NCBI GenBank assembly: GCA_025451785.1
Contig: JANWJV010000051.1
Span: 1 to 57,377 of the forward strand
Direction of reading: 5' to 3'
From: Bacteroidia bacterium
Lineage (GTDB): Bacteria > Bacteroidota > Bacteroidia > JANWJV01
Length of the DNA stretch: 57,377 nt
Shown: one piece after another, positions 6,639-15,495 of the stretch
Position numbering within the stretch: the stretch's first letter is position 1
Layout: each line of letters starts with the position of its first letter
The notes under the pieces: generated by a model
The model's input: the letters and a program-made list of their open reading frames with translations, nothing else
The model's database searches: none
Told to the model about the DNA's origin: nothing
Made by a program: the position numbers and the translations under genes

Positions 6639-8751
6639 CGTCTTCCTTGAAGGGCCTGAAGGCCGTACGGCGGTTCTTCTGGTGACCTGCTTCCTTCTCC
6701 TCGTTCGTCCTCATCGCGTTGATCTCCGCTTCGCTCACCAGGTTCTTCTTTTCGCCGTAACCGGCAGCCAGCAGTCGTTCCTTGGCAATGCCGCGGCCGA
6801 TAAGGTGGTCAACCACGCTTTGGGCACGCTCTTGAGAAAGGCGCTGGTTATAGACGTCGCTTCCGCGGATATCGGTGTGAGAACTGATCTCCACGCTAAG
6901 GTTGTTGTTCAGCAATAGGAAGTCCGCAAGGTCATCACATATCTTCTTCGACTCAGGACGCAGCGTTGCCTTGTCGTAGTCGTACTCGATGCCCGGGATC
7001 ACAATGTCACCCTGGGGAATGATCGAGAGATAGAAGTCCTGTTTGAAAAAGGTAGACTCGGTAAGGCCGGCGGTAGAAATGGAAGCCGCGTCGGCGAAGT
7101 ATTTGTTCTTCTGCGCCTTGATGAAGAGTTCCATGCCTTCGCTCAGGGGCGTTGAATAGAAACCATTCTCGTCGGTGATGAAGAAGAAGTTCTCCTTGTC
7201 GCCTTTCATGTCTTTGAAGGTCACCAGTGAGTTAGTGATGATCTGCTTGGTTTCCTTGTCATACACATAACCGCTGATGCCGTACTGGTTGGGCTCCTTT
7301 TCAAAAGTGTAGTTCCTGTAGCAGTTACCGCCGGTATTACAATCGGGGCAGCTCTTGCGGTCGCTGGTCACATAGCCGGTCATCTGGCTGCGCTCCATCA
7401 CGTAATAAATATCATCGCGGCTCGAGTTGATCGGCTTGCCCAGGTTCTTGGGAGTGGTCCAGATGTTATCGTCGTCGTTGAACTGTGTCTTGAGCACATC
7501 CAAACCGCCGATGCCCACGTGGCCATTAGAGCTGAAGAAAAGTGTTTGCGTGTAGTGATGGAAGAAAGGCGTCACTTCATCCTCGGGCGTGTTCACCACC
7601 TTGCCAAGGTTCTTGGGCGCGGAGGCGTTGCCGTTGTCGTCGATCTTACACATCCAAATATCCATCTTGCCTTCGCCGCCTTCGCGGTTCGAGGTATAAT
7701 AAAGGGTGTTGCCATCAGCGGAGAGCGCTGGATGCATGCTCTTGAAACCTTCTACGTTCACAGCATCGCTAAGCTTCATAGGCTCCAGCCATTTGTCGCT
7801 TACGTTCCTTGCCAGGTAAATGGCGCATTCATTTTTGTTTACGCTCGACCAGCGCGTGAAGAAGAAGAAAGTACGGTCGAGCGAAAGAACACCAGCGCCT
7901 TCGTTCAGGGCGCTGTTGAAGGGAATTCCGAGGTTCTCGGGCTGACTGTAATTACCTTCGTTCTTTTTTACGGTATAAAGATCAGTGAGGTAATTGGAGT
8001 TCTGTGTCTTGGGATCGGTGATCGTTCCGCCCGGGCGTGCCGAGGTGAAGAGCAGGTTGCGCGCGTCGCCGTAATAATTGATCGCGAAGCTTGAAGTGCC
8101 TTTGTTGAAGGTGGAGTCGAGCTCTGTAAGCGTGATCTTCTTGTTTACGTTGTTACTGTCAAGCGCCAGCAGGCAGCTGATGATGTTACGTTGCGCGCGC
8201 TTGTAAGTGTAACTGTTACTGTCAGGCGTGCTCGCGATATAACTCTCGCATTCGCGCATCGCCGGCATGTACTTCATGTTGTTCATGAGCACCAGCGAAT
8301 ACCAGTACTTTTCATCAGGATACATCGGCGACTTGTTCGCTACCGACTTAGCATACCATATCTCCGCGTTCTCGTAATCGTGGTTAAGGCGGTACGACTC
8401 CGCGATCTGGTGCATCACGTAATGGTCGCGCCCTTCGGGAGTGTTCTTATCGATAACAGGAGGCGCGATGGCAGCTTCAGCCTTCTTCAGGCTGTCGGCC
8501 TTGCCGGCGTCCGTTGAATCTTTCTTGCTTTTTTCACGCTTGTAATAAGGCTTGGGATCATAGGGATACACAAGGTCCTTATCAGCAGATGCGCTCTTGT
8601 CAAGGATCTTCATGTAGAAGTAGGCGGCCGAGCCGTAATCCTCGTTCTTAAAGGCATTGTCGCCGTACTCAAGCCATTCTCTCTTGCTCTGCGCGAAAGC
8701 GGCAGTGCAGAACAGGGCCAGCAGCAGTGTGATCTTCGCTTTCTTCATCAT
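6619..8751 (-). CDS. PorE-like T9SS protein: TPR, PD40 propeller, CRD and OmpA domains
   Basis: A 710-aa exported protein (signal ends near AFAQ). Domain order: TPR-like helices at about 25-200 with an inserted Lys/Asp/Ala segment; PD40/WD40-like propeller blades at about 215-460 (FTSARPGG, YYTSNREGGEG.MDIW, FFSSNGHVGIGGLDV); a short Cys cluster (SCPDCNTGGNC); a carboxypeptidase-regulatory-like strand domain (ISGYVYDKETKQ) at about 490-570; and a C-terminal OmpA domain (EISSHTDIRGS, QKNRRTAF). This order is that of PorE, which links the T9SS to peptidoglycan. ATGA overlap with the upstream PorP/SprF gene implies translational coupling. It could instead be a cargo-dedicated relative rather than the core PorE. 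Confidence 0.82.
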   Translation of the reverse strand: MMKKAKITLLLALFCTAAFAQSKREWLEYGDNAFKNEDYGSAAYFYMKILDKSASADKDLVYPYDPKPYYKREKSKKDSTDAGKADSLKKAEAAIAPPVIDKNTPEGRDHYVMHQIAESYRLNHDYENAEIWYAKSVANKSPMYPDEKYWYSLVLMNNMKYMPAMRECESYIASTPDSNSYTYKRAQRNIISCLLALDSNNVNKKITLTELDSTFNKGTSSFAINYYGDARNLLFTSARPGGTITDPKTQNSNYLTDLYTVKKNEGNYSQPENLGIPFNSALNEGAGVLSLDRTFFFFTRWSSVNKNECAIYLARNVSDKWLEPMKLSDAVNVEGFKSMHPALSADGNTLYYTSNREGGEGKMDIWMCKIDDNGNASAPKNLGKVVNTPEDEVTPFFHHYTQTLFFSSNGHVGIGGLDVLKTQFNDDDNIWTTPKNLGKPINSSRDDIYYVMERSQMTGYVTSDRKSCPDCNTGGNCYRNYTFEKEPNQYGISGYVYDKETKQIITNSLVTFKDMKGDKENFFFITDENGFYSTPLSEGMELFIKAQKNKYFADAASISTAGLTESTFFKQDFYLSIIPQGDIVIPGIEYDYDKATLRPESKKICDDLADFLLLNNNLSVEISSHTDIRGSDVYNQRLSQERAQSVVDHLIGRGIAKERLLAAGYGEKKNLVSEAEINAMRTNEEKEAGHQKNRRTAFRPFKEDAIRDKK

Positions 8752-9800
8752 AACCGGGGGCAGCTGGGAATGGGGTTCGGGTTTTGCCTCTTAGGCGTAT
8801 AGGTGATGCTCAACTCCAGTGCTCCCTTGCCGTCAGATACAGGCTTAAGCGTGGAGGTGTTGATGTCGTAACTGATCTTGTATATATAGTCGCCCTGCTT
8901 GAAGCCTGCTTCTAATACAAAAGCGTCTTTTTCCCTGTAGCCGGGCTTCGATTTGCTCAGCGGACCGGAGATCCGGTACGTGGGGCCGAAAATGATATAA
9001 GCGTCTGACTCGGTAAGGTAATAGTGCAGGTACATGCTCATCGTCAGCTCCCTGTCGTTGGTTTGGTGCATGTTCATGAACTGCGGCATGAGCTGGATCT
9101 TTTCATTGATGCCGATCTTTGTTCCGGCATGGATGGTCCAGTGCACAGGAAGTTTGCTGGCACTGAAATAAGCTTCGTCAGGATGGTTGATGTGGTTTAC
9201 CGAAAGACCCGCGAAAGGATTGAAGCGCGCGCGGTTGTCGGCGAAGTAATACATGATGCCCATGTTCAGGTCGGGCATGAACTGGCTCACGCTGCCCGCG
9301 CTCTCGCCGCTGGCAATGCCAACGTCGAACTGTCCGCCTTGTGTCCCCACGTACTGGTTCCCCCAGGTAAGCTTGTTGAGGTTCACCGATTTGTGAAGAA
9401 AACCTAATTGCAGGCCGCCGGAGATGTGGTGGTAGTTGTTCGTCTTGTTATCGATCGCGTAGTCATAACCGCCCGAAAGCAGGAAGCTGAGCGCGTTGTA
9501 ATTGCCGGTGCCGGCACGGTAGTTCAATATCTGCGCGCCGAAAGCATATTTCTTATACGGCATATCGAACGAAGCGCCAGCCGTGGTGAATGGTTTGGTG
9601 GCGATCGCTCTCCACTGGTTGCGGTAATGCGCGTGAATGCGATAGTGGCCGTTGAACATGCCGGTCATCGCCGGGTTAAGGTACAGCGGCGCCGCTTCGT
9701 ACTGTGAAAGGTGAAAGTCCTGCGCCTGCATTCCCGCGGGAACCAGGGTTCCGAGGAACAGCATCGCGCCGATCACTTTCGTATGGAATGTTCTTTTCAT
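8748..9800 (-). CDS. PorP/SprF-family T9SS outer-membrane protein
   Basis: About 350 aa with an N-terminal signal (MKRTF to GMQAQ) followed by the hallmark DFHLSQYEAAPLYLNPAMTGMF and later YRNQWRAI; the rest alternates short strands as expected of an outer-membrane barrel. The frame extends to 9824, but the ATG at 9800 gives a clean signal peptide. PorP binds inner-membrane T9SS parts to the outer membrane, and SprF paralogs are needed for export of neighbouring type B adhesins. Here it lies 25 nt downstream of a type B cargo gene and overlaps the PorE-like gene by 4 nt, so it is probably the dedicated helper of that cargo. Confidence 0.9.
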   Translation of the reverse strand: MKRTFHTKVIGAMLFLGTLVPAGMQAQDFHLSQYEAAPLYLNPAMTGMFNGHYRIHAHYRNQWRAIATKPFTTAGASFDMPYKKYAFGAQILNYRAGTGNYNALSFLLSGGYDYAIDNKTNNYHHISGGLQLGFLHKSVNLNKLTWGNQYVGTQGGQFDVGIASGESAGSVSQFMPDLNMGIMYYFADNRARFNPFAGLSVNHINHPDEAYFSASKLPVHWTIHAGTKIGINEKIQLMPQFMNMHQTNDRELTMSMYLHYYLTESDAYIIFGPTYRISGPLSKSKPGYREKDAFVLEAGFKQGDYIYKISYDINTSTLKPVSDGKGALELSITYTPKRQNPNPIPSCPRL

Positions 9801-9825
9801 GGTTCTTGTTGAACAGGGGTTCATC

Positions 9826-12800
9826 TTACCTCAGCAGCGTTACATCGCCCGAAAGGTGGTGCGTTATTCCATCGGGGGTATCGCCTACCACAGTGTATAC
9901 ATACACACCGATCGGCTGCGGCACTCCGTCTTTCATTCCATCCCATCCAACGCTTTGGTCGGTAGAGATGAAAATGAGCTCGCCCCAGTTGTTATAGATC
10001 TTGAACTCCAGGCGGTCAAAAGGTCCGCCGTATACATACAGGATGTCGTTCTGGTCGTCGCCGTTCGGAGAGAAACCGGAAGGCACTTTCGGAGGCAGGC
10101 TCACCACGATCTCTTTGTAGATCGTGTCCTTACATCCATAAATATCAGTGATCACAAGCATCACTTTGAACTTGCCGCCCACGTTGTAAATGTAGGTGGG
10201 GTTCTGCAGGTGCGAGGTGTCGCCGAGCGTCGTGGGATCGCCGAAGTTCCAGAACCATGCAACAGCGTTTGCTGAACTTTGGTCGCTGAAAGTGATCAGC
10301 TGTCCGAGGTCTGCAGTGTAATCGTCGGCCACGAACGCCGCGATAGGCGAAGGATTTACCGTTACCGTCTTCTGCACCGTGTCCTTACAGCCCTGGCTGG
10401 AAACCACAATGAGGTTCACGGTATAATTGCCTGCCGTGCCGTACACCCACCAGGTGTTCTGCTGGCTCGACGTATCGTTGCTAGTGCTTTGGTCACCGAA
10501 GTTCCACGCCCAGCTTACGATGCTGCCACCGGTTACCATCGATGAATCCATGAAAGTGGTTTGGTCGCCCAAACAAACAGCAGAGTTGTTGAAGTTGGCC
10601 AGCGGCTTGTAATACACCGTTACGTTTTGTGTGAGCGTATCCTTACAGCCATTGTTGGAAGTTACCACCAGTGTTACCGAATAGGTGCCGCCCGAATTGA
10701 AAATATACGAGGTGTTTTTGGTGGTGGCGTCGGTAGATCCGTTGTTGTCAAAATCCCATGCCCATGATGTGATGGTGCCGATCTTGGTAGTGGAAGCGTC
10801 GAAGAACTTCACCGAGTCACCTGCGCATGCGCTGATGCTGCTGAAAGCCGCTACAGGCGCGGGGATCACCGTTACGTAAACAGTGTCAGCCTTTGGTAAA
10901 CATCCGCCGTTGTTACGCGAGGTGAGGATAAGCATCACCGTGGAAGTATCGTTGCTGCCCAGCTGGTAAGAAGCGTTGAGCGTAGTGTCGTTCGGAACAA
11001 AACTGCCGTTGCCATTGCTGGTCCAAATTCCCGCGCCGGTGCTGCTCGTTCCTGTAAGCGCAATGGTATAGCCCGCGCAAACAGAAGCTTGCGCTGTAGC
11101 ATTTACCAGCGGCGAAACGAACGTGATCTTCATGGTATCACGCACCACGAGACAGTTGCCGTTGCCGGTAGAGCTGAGGATAACGTATACAAAGCCGGTG
11201 GTCTTGTCAGCGTTGCTCGGCAGATAATCTGCGTTGAGCGTAGTGGCGTTCGGAGAGAATGTTCCCGACCCGAGTGTGGTCCAGATACCACCGGTAGCGA
11301 TCGTTACAGCTCCATTCAGTGTTACTTTGGGAGTATCCACACAAACAGTAACATCAGGTCCGGCGTTCACTGTTGGAGAAGGTGTAAATACGATCGTGAT
11401 CGTATCAGCCTTACCCGCGCCGCAGGGTCCATTACCCGTTGTCGTAAGTATCAGTGTTACCGATCCGGCAGTGATTTCGCCGGCAGTAGCGGTATAGGTC
11501 GCGTTAAGCGTTACGTTGTTCGGCGAATAAGTACCTGCACCGCCGGTCCATACGCCGCCCGAAGCGCCCGAAACAGAGCCATTGAGCTGTACCGTGGGGT
11601 TGTTCTTACAAGCCGTTGTGTCTTTGCCGGCCACCGCTACCGGCGCCGTCATTATCACCACGGTCTTTTTGAGCGTATCACGGCAGCCGATCTTCGAAGT
11701 AACAATGAGCTGTACCTGGTAAGTACCCGCTGAAGTATACAAATGCGGAGGGCTCTTGGCCGTAGAAGTTTGTGAATCACCGAAGTTCCATGCCCATGCC
11801 TTGATCGAGTCGGGCGCAGTGGCCGTAGAGGTATCCTGGAAATTGATGATGGTGTTCTGACAAACAGTGTCGTTCGGCAATATGTTGAACTTGGCGGAGA
11901 TGTTCGAAACGGTCACCACACGATAAGCGGTATCGGCGCAGGGAGTTCCTTTCTGCACGATGAGCATCACCGTGTAAGTGCCGGTGCTGGGATAAGTATA
12001 AGTGGGGAACTTTACGTTTGAAGTATCTGCCAGCGTGCTGGGATCACCAAAATTCCAATGGAAAGTGGTGGAGTTGGCAGAACTGTTGTTGTTGAACACC
12101 ACCGCCTGGCCTTTACACGCGTCGGATGGTCCGATGCCCGCCGTTGCCGGCGGAGGACAATTGAGCACGTTGAACTGGAAATCCCTGACGATGAAGCCCA
12201 ATGGTTTTCCGTTACGGTATTCCGTCACTTTAATACCTACCACGTATTGCCCCAGGTTAGGCGGGGTACACACCAGAAGCCCGTTGGCTGTCACGCTCAT
12301 GGGCGCTCCCAATGGTTTCCATAGCTTGTACTGCGTACCGCTCGAATAGGTAATGGTATCGAAGCGCGGAACGTTACCCGTGAAAACAGGGTGTGTAGTT
12401 ACGTCGGCATAAGAGTCATCGTAAGGCTGGTACAGCGAATACACCAGTGAGTCACCGTCAATATCGGTTGCGCTGTGGTCGAAGTTCAGCGGCCTGTTTA
12501 CGCAAACGAAAATGGGAGGGAAGTTCACCCACTGAGGGCTGCTGTTGGTGAGAACAATGTTATTGTCAGGGATGTACGCGTAATAGGTCGTTCCTGAGTT
12601 AAGGGGGTTGGAAACGTTAAGAAGACTGGCGTTACGGCAACAGGTAGAGAACCACATGTGGTAGCCGCCTTTGCGCGGAGGCAGGTTGTTCACCACTTTG
12701 GTATAGATAGCCTCCTGCACACAAACACCGGGGTTGAAGGCGCAGGTATCGATGAAAGGAGCCAGGGTGGTGGCGCCGGGAAATGTAATGCTGATGTCCT

Positions 12801-13038
12801 TGCCGAGGTTGCTCGCTCCGGCGTTGTTAGGTACAAAGGTGGAGTCGCGTACCCAAATGGTCACTGTGCCGGGAAATGCTACCCCGCCGCAGTCGCGGTA
12901 CAGCCTCAGTGTAACACGATAAGTGGAGCCGCCAAGGTGCTCATAGCTCAATGATCCGCCAACAACGTGCGTAGCGTTAACGGTGGTTGGGGCAAGAAAA
13001 AGAAAGCACAGGGAGATGAGGAAAAGTATTTTCTTCAT
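9826..13038 (-). CDS. Giant PKD-domain surface protein with T9SS type B sorting domain
   Basis: About 1070 aa from the ATG at 13038 (the frame opens earlier, but MKKILFLISLC starts a normal signal). After the signal comes a THVVGGSLSYEHLGG domain often found at the start of Bacteroidota surface proteins, with a Cys pair in STCCRN. Then follow PKD domains (WNFGDP, WNFGDS), three Ig-like repeats of about 90 aa each containing GG.W and a .Y.P/S.N pattern, three more PKD domains (WDFDNNG, WNFGDQ, WNFGDP), and the type B CTD: SGFSPNGDDQNDILYV, YNNWGELIF, GWDG, ending GDVTLLR. It is exported by Sec then T9SS and kept on or released from the surface. It heads a three-gene module with PorP/SprF and the PorE-like protein. 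Confidence 0.92.
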   Translation of the reverse strand: MKKILFLISLCFLFLAPTTVNATHVVGGSLSYEHLGGSTYRVTLRLYRDCGGVAFPGTVTIWVRDSTFVPNNAGASNLGKDISITFPGATTLAPFIDTCAFNPGVCVQEAIYTKVVNNLPPRKGGYHMWFSTCCRNASLLNVSNPLNSGTTYYAYIPDNNIVLTNSSPQWVNFPPIFVCVNRPLNFDHSATDIDGDSLVYSLYQPYDDSYADVTTHPVFTGNVPRFDTITYSSGTQYKLWKPLGAPMSVTANGLLVCTPPNLGQYVVGIKVTEYRNGKPLGFIVRDFQFNVLNCPPPATAGIGPSDACKGQAVVFNNNSSANSTTFHWNFGDPSTLADTSNVKFPTYTYPSTGTYTVMLIVQKGTPCADTAYRVVTVSNISAKFNILPNDTVCQNTIINFQDTSTATAPDSIKAWAWNFGDSQTSTAKSPPHLYTSAGTYQVQLIVTSKIGCRDTLKKTVVIMTAPVAVAGKDTTACKNNPTVQLNGSVSGASGGVWTGGAGTYSPNNVTLNATYTATAGEITAGSVTLILTTTGNGPCGAGKADTITIVFTPSPTVNAGPDVTVCVDTPKVTLNGAVTIATGGIWTTLGSGTFSPNATTLNADYLPSNADKTTGFVYVILSSTGNGNCLVVRDTMKITFVSPLVNATAQASVCAGYTIALTGTSSTGAGIWTSNGNGSFVPNDTTLNASYQLGSNDTSTVMLILTSRNNGGCLPKADTVYVTVIPAPVAAFSSISACAGDSVKFFDASTTKIGTITSWAWDFDNNGSTDATTKNTSYIFNSGGTYSVTLVVTSNNGCKDTLTQNVTVYYKPLANFNNSAVCLGDQTTFMDSSMVTGGSIVSWAWNFGDQSTSNDTSSQQNTWWVYGTAGNYTVNLIVVSSQGCKDTVQKTVTVNPSPIAAFVADDYTADLGQLITFSDQSSANAVAWFWNFGDPTTLGDTSHLQNPTYIYNVGGKFKVMLVITDIYGCKDTIYKEIVVSLPPKVPSGFSPNGDDQNDILYVYGGPFDRLEFKIYNNWGELIFISTDQSVGWDGMKDGVPQPIGVYVYTVVGDTPDGITHHLSGDVTLLR

Positions 13039-13116
13039 GCGGTTTGGAAAATTAAGCGGTAAATATACAAAAAAACCCAATACCAAAGTAAAGTAGGGAA
13101 TTTCAGTAATTTGTTA

Positions 13117-13124
13117 TATTTTTG
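13117..13124 (+). promoter_or_regulatory. -7 box (TATTTTTG) for the SBBP protein
   Basis: Exact match to the Bacteroidota -7 consensus TAnnTTTG, 26 nt before the ATG at 13151. No clear TTTG at -33 is seen. Confidence 0.5.
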
Positions 13125-13150
13125 TATCCCTTTTTAGAAACTGTACAGCC

Positions 13151-15433
13151 ATGAAAAAACAATTCCTCTGCATTTTTTCGGTTCTTTTTGCTTTTTCCGC
13201 CTTCTCACAGGTAAATATCCTGTGGCAAAAGCGCCTTTCCAGCACCGGCAGCAACCAGGACAAGGTAAACGCCATGGTGGTCGACAAGTTCGGCAACTCT
13301 TACGTTACAGGCACCGGATTCGGTACCAGCGGCACTTATGACTACTTTACTGCCAAATACAACAGCGCGGGCACTTTTCAGTGGAAAATGGAGTACAATG
13401 GTACTGGCAACGGCCTTGATGAGGCCCGTTCCGTAGCTGTGGATACAGCTGGAAACGTGTACGTTACGGGCTGGAGCAATGCCGGAGCGCATTACGACAT
13501 CTCTACGGTAAAATACAATGGCGCCGGAGTTCAGAAATGGGCTGTTAACTTTAATGGTGCTACCAATGGCCTCGACGATGGTTATGTGGTATTGTGCGAC
13601 AAAATGGGCTCAGTTTACGTGGTTGGCGGTAGCGACAGCAGCGCAACCACCGGCGAAGATTATATCACCATTAAGTACGATACCTTGGGTGTTAAAAAAT
13701 GGCACAGGCGCTATACTTTTAACGGCTTGAACCCCGACGCGGCCTACGCGGCCACACTTGACGCTACCGGTAACATTTATGTGACCGGCTATAGCTGGGG
13801 CGGTGCCGCCAATGATTTCGATTACGCGACTGTAAAATACAATACCAACGGTGCCCTTCAGTGGTCGAACCGCTATAACAATGCCGCCATGAACAAGCAC
13901 GATGAAGCAAGAGCCATCGCTGTGGATGCGACCGGCGCTGTTTTCGTGACCGGCTACAGCAGGGGAACAGGTATTTCAAGCTCCAATTATGACTACGCTA
14001 CCATCAAGATCAGCAATACAGGCGCTGCGGTATGGAACACCCGTTACGATGGTCCCGCTAAGGATTACGACAGGGCCAACTCCATTGCCATTGATGGCAA
14101 AGGCGGTGTTTATGTGACCGGCCGCAGCAAACAGGGTGCTTCTTCTGCGGAGGACATTGTGACCATCAAATACAGGGACAGCAGCAATACTGCAGTTCAA
14201 AAATGGCTTAAGATCTACGACGGCGCCGTGATCGGGTTCGACGAAGGAAAGGCCATTGCTATCGACGGCTCCAAAAGCGTTTACGTGAATGGCTATAGCT
14301 ACGGTGGATCCACCAAGAACCACGATTTCGTGACATTGAAATACGATTCCATGGGCACTTTTACATGGATCACTAAGTACAACGGCACCGCCAGCAACAT
14401 CGACCAGGGCGCTGCCATTCAGCTCGACCCGGGAGGAAACGTTTATGTGGCGGGCTCCAGCATCGGCACAGGCTCCAATTTCGACTTTGAGACCATCAAA
14501 TATTGCCAGTTCAAGACCACCGGCACGCCCGATGTGGCCATTTGCGCCGGCAAGAACACGCAGCTGAACGCTACCACAACAGGTGCAGTTTCCTATACCT
14601 GGACACCCTCCGCGGGACTCAGCTCTACTACCATTGCTAACCCTGTGGCAAATCCCACCATTACAACCACATATATCGTTACCAGTACCAATTCCACCGG
14701 TTGTTCTGATGATGATACCATTACTGTTACCGTGAACCAATTGCCATCGGTAAGCATCGCTGCCGATGGTCCTACGACTTTCTGCCAGGGCGATTCAGTA
14801 GTGCTCACCGCTGTGGCGATCCCCACTAACAGGACCTGGAGCACTTCCGATACTTCTGTATCGATCACCGTTAAGGTTTCAGGTACTTATATCCTAACCG
14901 TAACCGACACCAACGGCTGCTCAAACACAGCGCAGGTGGTAGTGACCATGAACCCCAACCCGGTACCGGTTGTCACCCAAAACTTCAATACCCTTAACAC
15001 CGGCTCTTTTGCGGTGTACCAATGGTATCTTGCCGGAAATATTATCTCTGGCGCTACCAGTCAAAGTTATATTCCCCTCGTGAACGGAACCTACAAAGTG
15101 TGTGTTACCGATGGCAACGGCTGTACCGGATGCTCCAACGACTTCCTCGTAAGTAACGTGGGCATTGATGAACACGACAACATTTCGATGCTGAATGTTT
15201 ATCCTAACCCAAGCTCAGGCGAGCTGAACATTGAGATGAACCTTAATGGCTCCGGCGAAGTGAAAGTGAAGCTGTTTAACCTCACAGGCCAGCTTATCTT
15301 CAGCGAAGACATCGCGCAGACCAGGGGCACTTACAAGAAGCAGCTCAACATCGCGGAACAGGCCAAAGGCACCTATTACCTGCAGGTTGTAAGTGAAAAA
15401 GGCGTCCTCAACCAGCGCATAGTAGTTCAATAA
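13151..15433 (+). CDS. SBBP beta-propeller protein with Ig-like repeats and T9SS type A sorting domain
   Basis: 760 aa. A signal peptide (MKKQF to AFSQ) is followed by about eight SBBP repeats of 50-60 aa at roughly residues 25-450, each with a G.VYVTG core and a DY/DF.T.KY strand (NSYVTGTG, NVYVTGWS, NIYVTGYS, AVFVTGYS, GVYVTGRS, SVYVNGYS, NVYVAGSS). The family predicts a beta-propeller. Two Ig-like domains follow (SYTWTPSAG; FCQGDSVVLTA), then a type A CTD with LNVYPNPSSGELNIEM and a closing GTYYLQVVS...QRIVVQ pattern. It is a cargo of the T9SS, probably cell-surface or released; the ligand is unknown. It is a single gene between a divergent promoter region and a palindromic terminator. Confidence 0.92.
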   Translation: MKKQFLCIFSVLFAFSAFSQVNILWQKRLSSTGSNQDKVNAMVVDKFGNSYVTGTGFGTSGTYDYFTAKYNSAGTFQWKMEYNGTGNGLDEARSVAVDTAGNVYVTGWSNAGAHYDISTVKYNGAGVQKWAVNFNGATNGLDDGYVVLCDKMGSVYVVGGSDSSATTGEDYITIKYDTLGVKKWHRRYTFNGLNPDAAYAATLDATGNIYVTGYSWGGAANDFDYATVKYNTNGALQWSNRYNNAAMNKHDEARAIAVDATGAVFVTGYSRGTGISSSNYDYATIKISNTGAAVWNTRYDGPAKDYDRANSIAIDGKGGVYVTGRSKQGASSAEDIVTIKYRDSSNTAVQKWLKIYDGAVIGFDEGKAIAIDGSKSVYVNGYSYGGSTKNHDFVTLKYDSMGTFTWITKYNGTASNIDQGAAIQLDPGGNVYVAGSSIGTGSNFDFETIKYCQFKTTGTPDVAICAGKNTQLNATTTGAVSYTWTPSAGLSSTTIANPVANPTITTTYIVTSTNSTGCSDDDTITVTVNQLPSVSIAADGPTTFCQGDSVVLTAVAIPTNRTWSTSDTSVSITVKVSGTYILTVTDTNGCSNTAQVVVTMNPNPVPVVTQNFNTLNTGSFAVYQWYLAGNIISGATSQSYIPLVNGTYKVCVTDGNGCTGCSNDFLVSNVGIDEHDNISMLNVYPNPSSGELNIEMNLNGSGEVKVKLFNLTGQLIFSEDIAQTRGTYKKQLNIAEQAKGTYYLQVVSEKGVLNQRIVVQ

Positions 15434-15436
15434 TGA

Positions 15437-15464
15437 ATAGCCCCGACCTTAAGGTCGGGGCTAT
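15437..15464. terminator. 28-bp perfect palindrome between convergent genes
   Basis: Two 14-nt arms, each built on ATAGCCCCGACC, meet without a loop base. It starts 3 nt after the SBBP gene stop and ends 31 nt before the stop of the convergent type B gene. A second short palindrome (GGGCTTTAGCCC) lies at 15482-15493. They suit a bidirectional terminator; the GC-rich CCCGACCTT...AAGGTCGGG form is also typical of dispersed palindromic repeats. Confidence 0.7.
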
Positions 15465-15495
15465 TTACCTCAATATAGATCGGGCTTTAGCCCAA

